A DNA stretch of 64,000 nucleotides, from assembly GCA_951812925.1 (NCBI GenBank), contig OX638369.1:4154001-4218000 (forward strand), read 5' to 3'. Shown in pieces: positions 60,459-64,000 of the stretch. The notes below the pieces were generated by a model. It was not told the DNA's origin. It ran no database searches and saw nothing but the letters and a program-made list of their open reading frames with translations. The translations under genes and the position numbers were made by a program. The DNA comes from Calliopum simillimum. Lineage: Eukaryota; Arthropoda; Insecta; Diptera; Lauxaniidae. The stretch's first letter is position 1. Every line of letters starts with the position of its first letter.

Positions 60459-63170
60459 ATGGACAGCGCGCAAGTCAAAACCTTTGTTCGTTTCGCCAAT
60501 GACCTAATAGAGCTGGAGCAGAGTCACAGCGAAGTACCTGTTGCAGATCTAAATGTATACAGTCTGAAGGCACAGAAACAGCAATTGGATTATCTATGGC
60601 AAAAGTTTCAAATTGCATATGAGGAGTTGAGAGCAGCCCCTGAGAAGGAAGTAGACATGGATAAAGTCAAGGCTAAGTACCAGAAGACTTACAAAGCTTA
60701 TCTGAACTGCTTCGCATCGCTGGACGAGCATTTGGAGACCTTAAGGAATCCACCCAAAACTGAGCAAGAGTCATTTGTTGCTAACCAGTCAATGTCACCA
60801 ACCCAGTTTCCTGCCATACACCTGCCTCCTTGCGACACAGACGTTTTTCATGGAGATTATGAAAATTGGCCTACCTTTAGAGACTTGTTTACTGCGTTGT
60901 ACATCAATAACCCTAGGGTGAGCAACGTAGAAAAGTTGTATCACCTGAAGCAAAAGACCCAAGGTGAGGCTAGGGACATAATCAAAAATGCCCCCCTTAC
61001 AAACGATGGTTTCTTCATTGCGTGGGGAAACCTCTGCGAGCAGTATGAAAATACTAGGATGCAAATTAATTTGCAGTTGAAAACTTTGTTTAATTTACCC
61101 CAAGTTGTTTCCGACTCAGGTAGTTCAGTGAAAAAGCTGCAACGTACCGTAAATAATTGTATAGCCACTCTTAAGTGTTTGGAAATCAACACAGATAGCT
61201 GGGATCCTATTCTAGTTTACCTTTGTTCCATTAAATTGCCAAAAAATTGTTTGGAAGATTTTGAAAAATCTTTAAAGGATATTTCGAAAAGCCCTTCTTG
61301 GAAAGAGTTTGATGCCTTTTTGACTCATAAATACAAGACTTTGGAATCTGTTGCCGACATACAGGCTTCTTCTTCAAAGCCTAGTCAACAAAAAATTCAA
61401 CACGATACCTATAGAGAACATTCCTTTAAAGAAAAACGTGTGAACTCTTTTCATGCAAACATCACCTCAAACTTTAAAGATGCAAAGCCCTCAAAACCTC
61501 AAGTTTTGCCTTCGAAGCCATCAGGTCAGAAGCACCCTCAATCAGAAAATCATGGGCCTATTTGCAAAGTATGCAAGGGGCAGCACATTCTTCGCGAGTG
61601 CCCTAGATTCATTGGCATGAAAGTTGAAGAAAGAATCGAAATTGTTAAAAAGTTTGGGTTTTGCTTCAATTGTTTAGCAGTGTCTCATGGAGTCAAAGAA
61701 TGTACAAGTACCTATGTTTGCCGGCAGTGCAATAAAAAACATCATTCTTTGCTCCACAAGACAATTGATCCAGATTCGGTTCCCACCACGAGTTCACAAG
61801 CAGTTTCAGAGAAAAATCCAACAACCCAAACCTTCACCACACTCATACAGTCCACTCAACATCATTCAACAGAAGAGGAGCAGTCGAACCTTGGAGCAGT
61901 ACCTTATGCTACGCAGATGAGAAAGATCCTGTTGGGTACAGCGATGGTAAATGTGGAAATTAATGGCTTTTTGTTTAGGGCAAGAGCATTAATTGACTCC
62001 GGATCTGAGGCCACATTTATTTCCGAAAATCTTCGTAATAGGATTGACCTACCTTGTCGCAATATCACCGCGCGGGTGACGGGCGTAAATCAGACGATTT
62101 CGGCAACGTCATCTAAAGCATGTGACCTGACCATTTGCTCTCCACTTACCTCTACTTTCAAAATAGTGACTCAGGCCTTTGTATTGAAAACCTTGACGAG
62201 TGAGTTACCAACATATTCGTTGGACCCAAGTTTGGCGAAAAATCTTCATGGATTACATCTTGCTGATCCTGACTTTTTCGTAACCCGACCTGTGGATATG
62301 ATAATCGGAAGTGACATATATCCTAAAATCATTTGCAGCGGAGTACAACATAATGTACTCGGCTCCCTTTTAGCTCAAGAGACAGTATTTGGTTGGATCT
62401 TATCAGGTCCAATTTTTGAAAGTTCAGAACCACACACAATCGTTTCACTGTTTAGTTCAGTGACCCTTGATCACCTTTTGACCCGTTCCCGGGAAATCGA
62501 AGAGGTCCCAAAAAATTCAATGCTATCTGAATCCGATAAGTTTTGTGAGGAGAACTATCAACTCACGACCCACCGAAATGAGTCTGAACGTTGCGTTGTA
62601 GCACTTCCTTTTAAGGCTCCTGAGTCTACGTACATACCTTCAAACACAGAAGTACTATTACGTACCCCATCATGGCGACTTTTCCGCTGTATTTCTAACG
62701 CGAATAGAGAGGAAATGTCTTCAATAAGTTCACTTTTGACCCTAAACCCTAACCTTGATTCAAAAGGACTTATTAGAGAAAATGGTCGTTTAACAAAGTC
62801 ACCACCTTTGACCTTTATTGAGCGACACACAAAAATCCTTAAGTTGCTATATCGCAATTTGTGCAAAAGGTGGAAAGATGAATGTCTTAAGGAACTACCT
62901 AAAAGATATAAGTGGAAGTACCCGCAAAGAAATGTTGAAACGAACGAAAATCTACCTCCCAATAAATGGACTCTAGGCCGGTTTATGAAGATTAATTCTG
63001 ACTCGGATTCTAGAAGTCGCATTGTCGACATTCTTGCAGCAAAAGAGGTTACTACAAAACCCACTATCAAAATTGTAGTACTTCATACCACAGTTTACTT
63101 TTACTTACCTTACCTTCTTCACCTCTTAGTTTGTTCACTTATCCTTACATCACCTAATAATTTGTTGCAG
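60459..63170 (+). CDS. BEL/Pao gag-protease polyprotein with most of pol deleted
   Basis: From ATG 60459 the frame has no stop. Residues 1-about 360 are a gag-like region, ending in zinc-binding motifs: CKVC...HILREC from residue 369 and FCFNC...SHGVKEC from 401, then CRQCNKKHH. An aspartic protease follows, with LIDSGSEATF (D513, S514, G515) and an end block FGWILSGP near 644. A short start of the reverse-transcriptase region is present (CEENYQLTTHRN, VVALPFK). Then the frame jumps to an integrase N-terminal piece (SKGLIRENGRL) and directly to the integrase C-terminal region (NLPPNKWTLGR). Reverse transcriptase core, RNase H and the integrase catalytic core are missing, all in frame. The element cannot copy itself alone; it would need enzymes from an intact relative. 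The frame continues without a stop into the next module. Confidence 0.85.
63160..63170 (+). other. Candidate 3' splice site before the second module
   Basis: A pyrimidine-rich tract (about 63095-63150) leads to TTTGTTGCAG|CTCAAGATGG; exonic sequence would start at 63171, with an ATG at 63177 in an acceptable context. Confidence 0.5.
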
Positions 63171-63176
63171 CTCAAG

Positions 63177-64000
63177 ATGGCACCTACCAAAAAGGATTGC
63201 TCGAACTGCTATGTGTGCAACTCAGCACAGCCAAAAAAGCAAGTTCGCCCCACCTTCAAGCCCAACTCCCAACGGAAATCCAGGCCAAAACATGTCGCTT
63301 GCGCCATCTGCAAGCAGGACCATCGACTGGCTACCTGTTACAAGTTTCGGAACATGAACTTAACTGAAAAATACGAAACTGTGACAAAGTTTCGCTATTG
63401 TTCATGTTGTTTGGCACGGTCTCATACAACAGAAAAATGCACCAGTAGAGATAACTGCGCCATATGTCACTCGCGTCATCACACCAGCTTACATGGTCAC
63501 CCTCGGTTGGGATTCAAACCGACGCAGCCAGAAGTGCAACGACCTGCTCAGCCAACAAAATTTACAACCCTCAACCAGACGCTAGTTCCAACCACTGACG
63601 TGAAGATTGTTACGGAGCAAAAAAGTACCGTTGTTCGGGCTGTACTCAACCCGTCGAAAGCCGTCACCACTATAGCACTGGAGACGGTAAAAGAAATGAA
63701 GCTTCCGATGACTTACCTTGACTCTCAGAAGCTTTGTGCTCTGACCTTGGGGTCCCGTGTTGAAAAGGACTTCAAAATTGAGGTTCATGCTCTCGTAACT
63801 GATGAGTTGCCCCGCAAACCTTACGACCGGGATCTCCCAGATTCAGTAACGAGAATGTTCGAGCACATCGTAATGGCAGACCCTCGAGTTGCGTCATCGG
63901 CTAGAGTGAAGATGGAGTTGGGTTCGGACGTATATTCCCGGATAATGAAGAATGGCGTCATCAGGTCTGATAATGGCCTAATCTTGGCACAGAGCACTAC
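63177..64000 (+). CDS. Second zinc-knuckle and protease-like module (partial)
   Basis: From ATG 63177 to the window edge, 274 complete codons and no stop. It opens MAPTKKDCSNCYVCN, a possible extra Cys pair, then CAICKQDHRLATC, YCSCCLARSHTTEKC and CAICHSRHHT, zinc-binding motifs of BEL/Pao type. A protease-like domain follows, parallel to that of the first module: ELPRKPYD, HIVMADP, LGSDVYSRIM and LILAQST match blocks there. At the catalytic position it has VLNPSKAVTT in place of LIDSGSEATF, so the Asp and Gly are gone (Asn codon 63648-63650). It is in the same frame as the upstream polyprotein and could be read as a fusion or from a spliced RNA. It could also be the start of a second, related element inserted here. 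The end is outside the window. Confidence 0.7.
   Translation, partial: MAPTKKDCSNCYVCNSAQPKKQVRPTFKPNSQRKSRPKHVACAICKQDHRLATCYKFRNMNLTEKYETVTKFRYCSCCLARSHTTEKCTSRDNCAICHSRHHTSLHGHPRLGFKPTQPEVQRPAQPTKFTTLNQTLVPTTDVKIVTEQKSTVVRAVLNPSKAVTTIALETVKEMKLPMTYLDSQKLCALTLGSRVEKDFKIEVHALVTDELPRKPYDRDLPDSVTRMFEHIVMADPRVASSARVKMELGSDVYSRIMKNGVIRSDNGLILAQST

Noticed and set aside
62558..63070. A 170-residue open frame on the minus strand
   Set aside because: It is antisense to the BEL/Pao frame, which has clear domain motifs; the minus frame has none.

Overview
The window looks like insect nuclear DNA, most likely from a cyclorrhaphan fly. It is AT-rich and has introns and a TATA/initiator promoter. Its mobile-element families (BEL/Pao, LOA/R1-like LINE, mariner, hAT, piggyBac-type) are common in Diptera. 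I could not search a database, so the species is inference.

Only two host genes are well supported. A four-exon plus-strand gene (11664-17560) encodes a 660-residue membrane-anchored DUF229 protein of the alkaline-phosphatase/sulfatase superfamily; all three splice junctions keep phase. A single-exon plus-strand gene (39028-40371) encodes a secreted, heavily N-glycosylated 447-residue protein of a family I do not recognise, 34 nt downstream of a well-spaced TATA box and initiator.

Most of the rest is mobile DNA, unusually rich in long foldback elements whose two arms are inverted copies of each other (4.6-5.4, 10.1-10.8, 12.7-14.6, 17.9, 25.1-25.7, 29.5-30.6, 43.1-46.8, 51.2-51.8 and 53.7-55.0 kb). 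Several are flanked by a 3-bp TTA or TAA duplication. Three (25.1, 40.5, 51.2 kb) are diverged members of one family. The 10.1 kb one folds as a four-way cloverleaf. Nesting is common: a solo LTR and a TA-flanked MITE sit in a piggyBac-like element (1.0-2.9 kb); a foldback sits in a TTAA element inside another foldback within DUF229 intron 2; and a 3.7-kb foldback splits a hAT transposase relic (41.7-47.1 kb, exact 8-bp duplication).

The right end (58.4-64.0 kb) holds the 5' part of a BEL/Pao-type LTR retrotransposon inserted in a decayed LINE. One reading frame runs unbroken from 60459 off the window edge. It carries gag, zinc knuckles and an aspartic protease, then only the edges of pol, with reverse transcriptase and the integrase core missing. 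After that comes a second zinc-knuckle plus protease-like module whose catalytic Asp is lost. A consensus 5' splice site at 59168/59169 and a 3' splice site at 63170 would allow this second module to be expressed from a spliced RNA. I consider this the best candidate for something undescribed.
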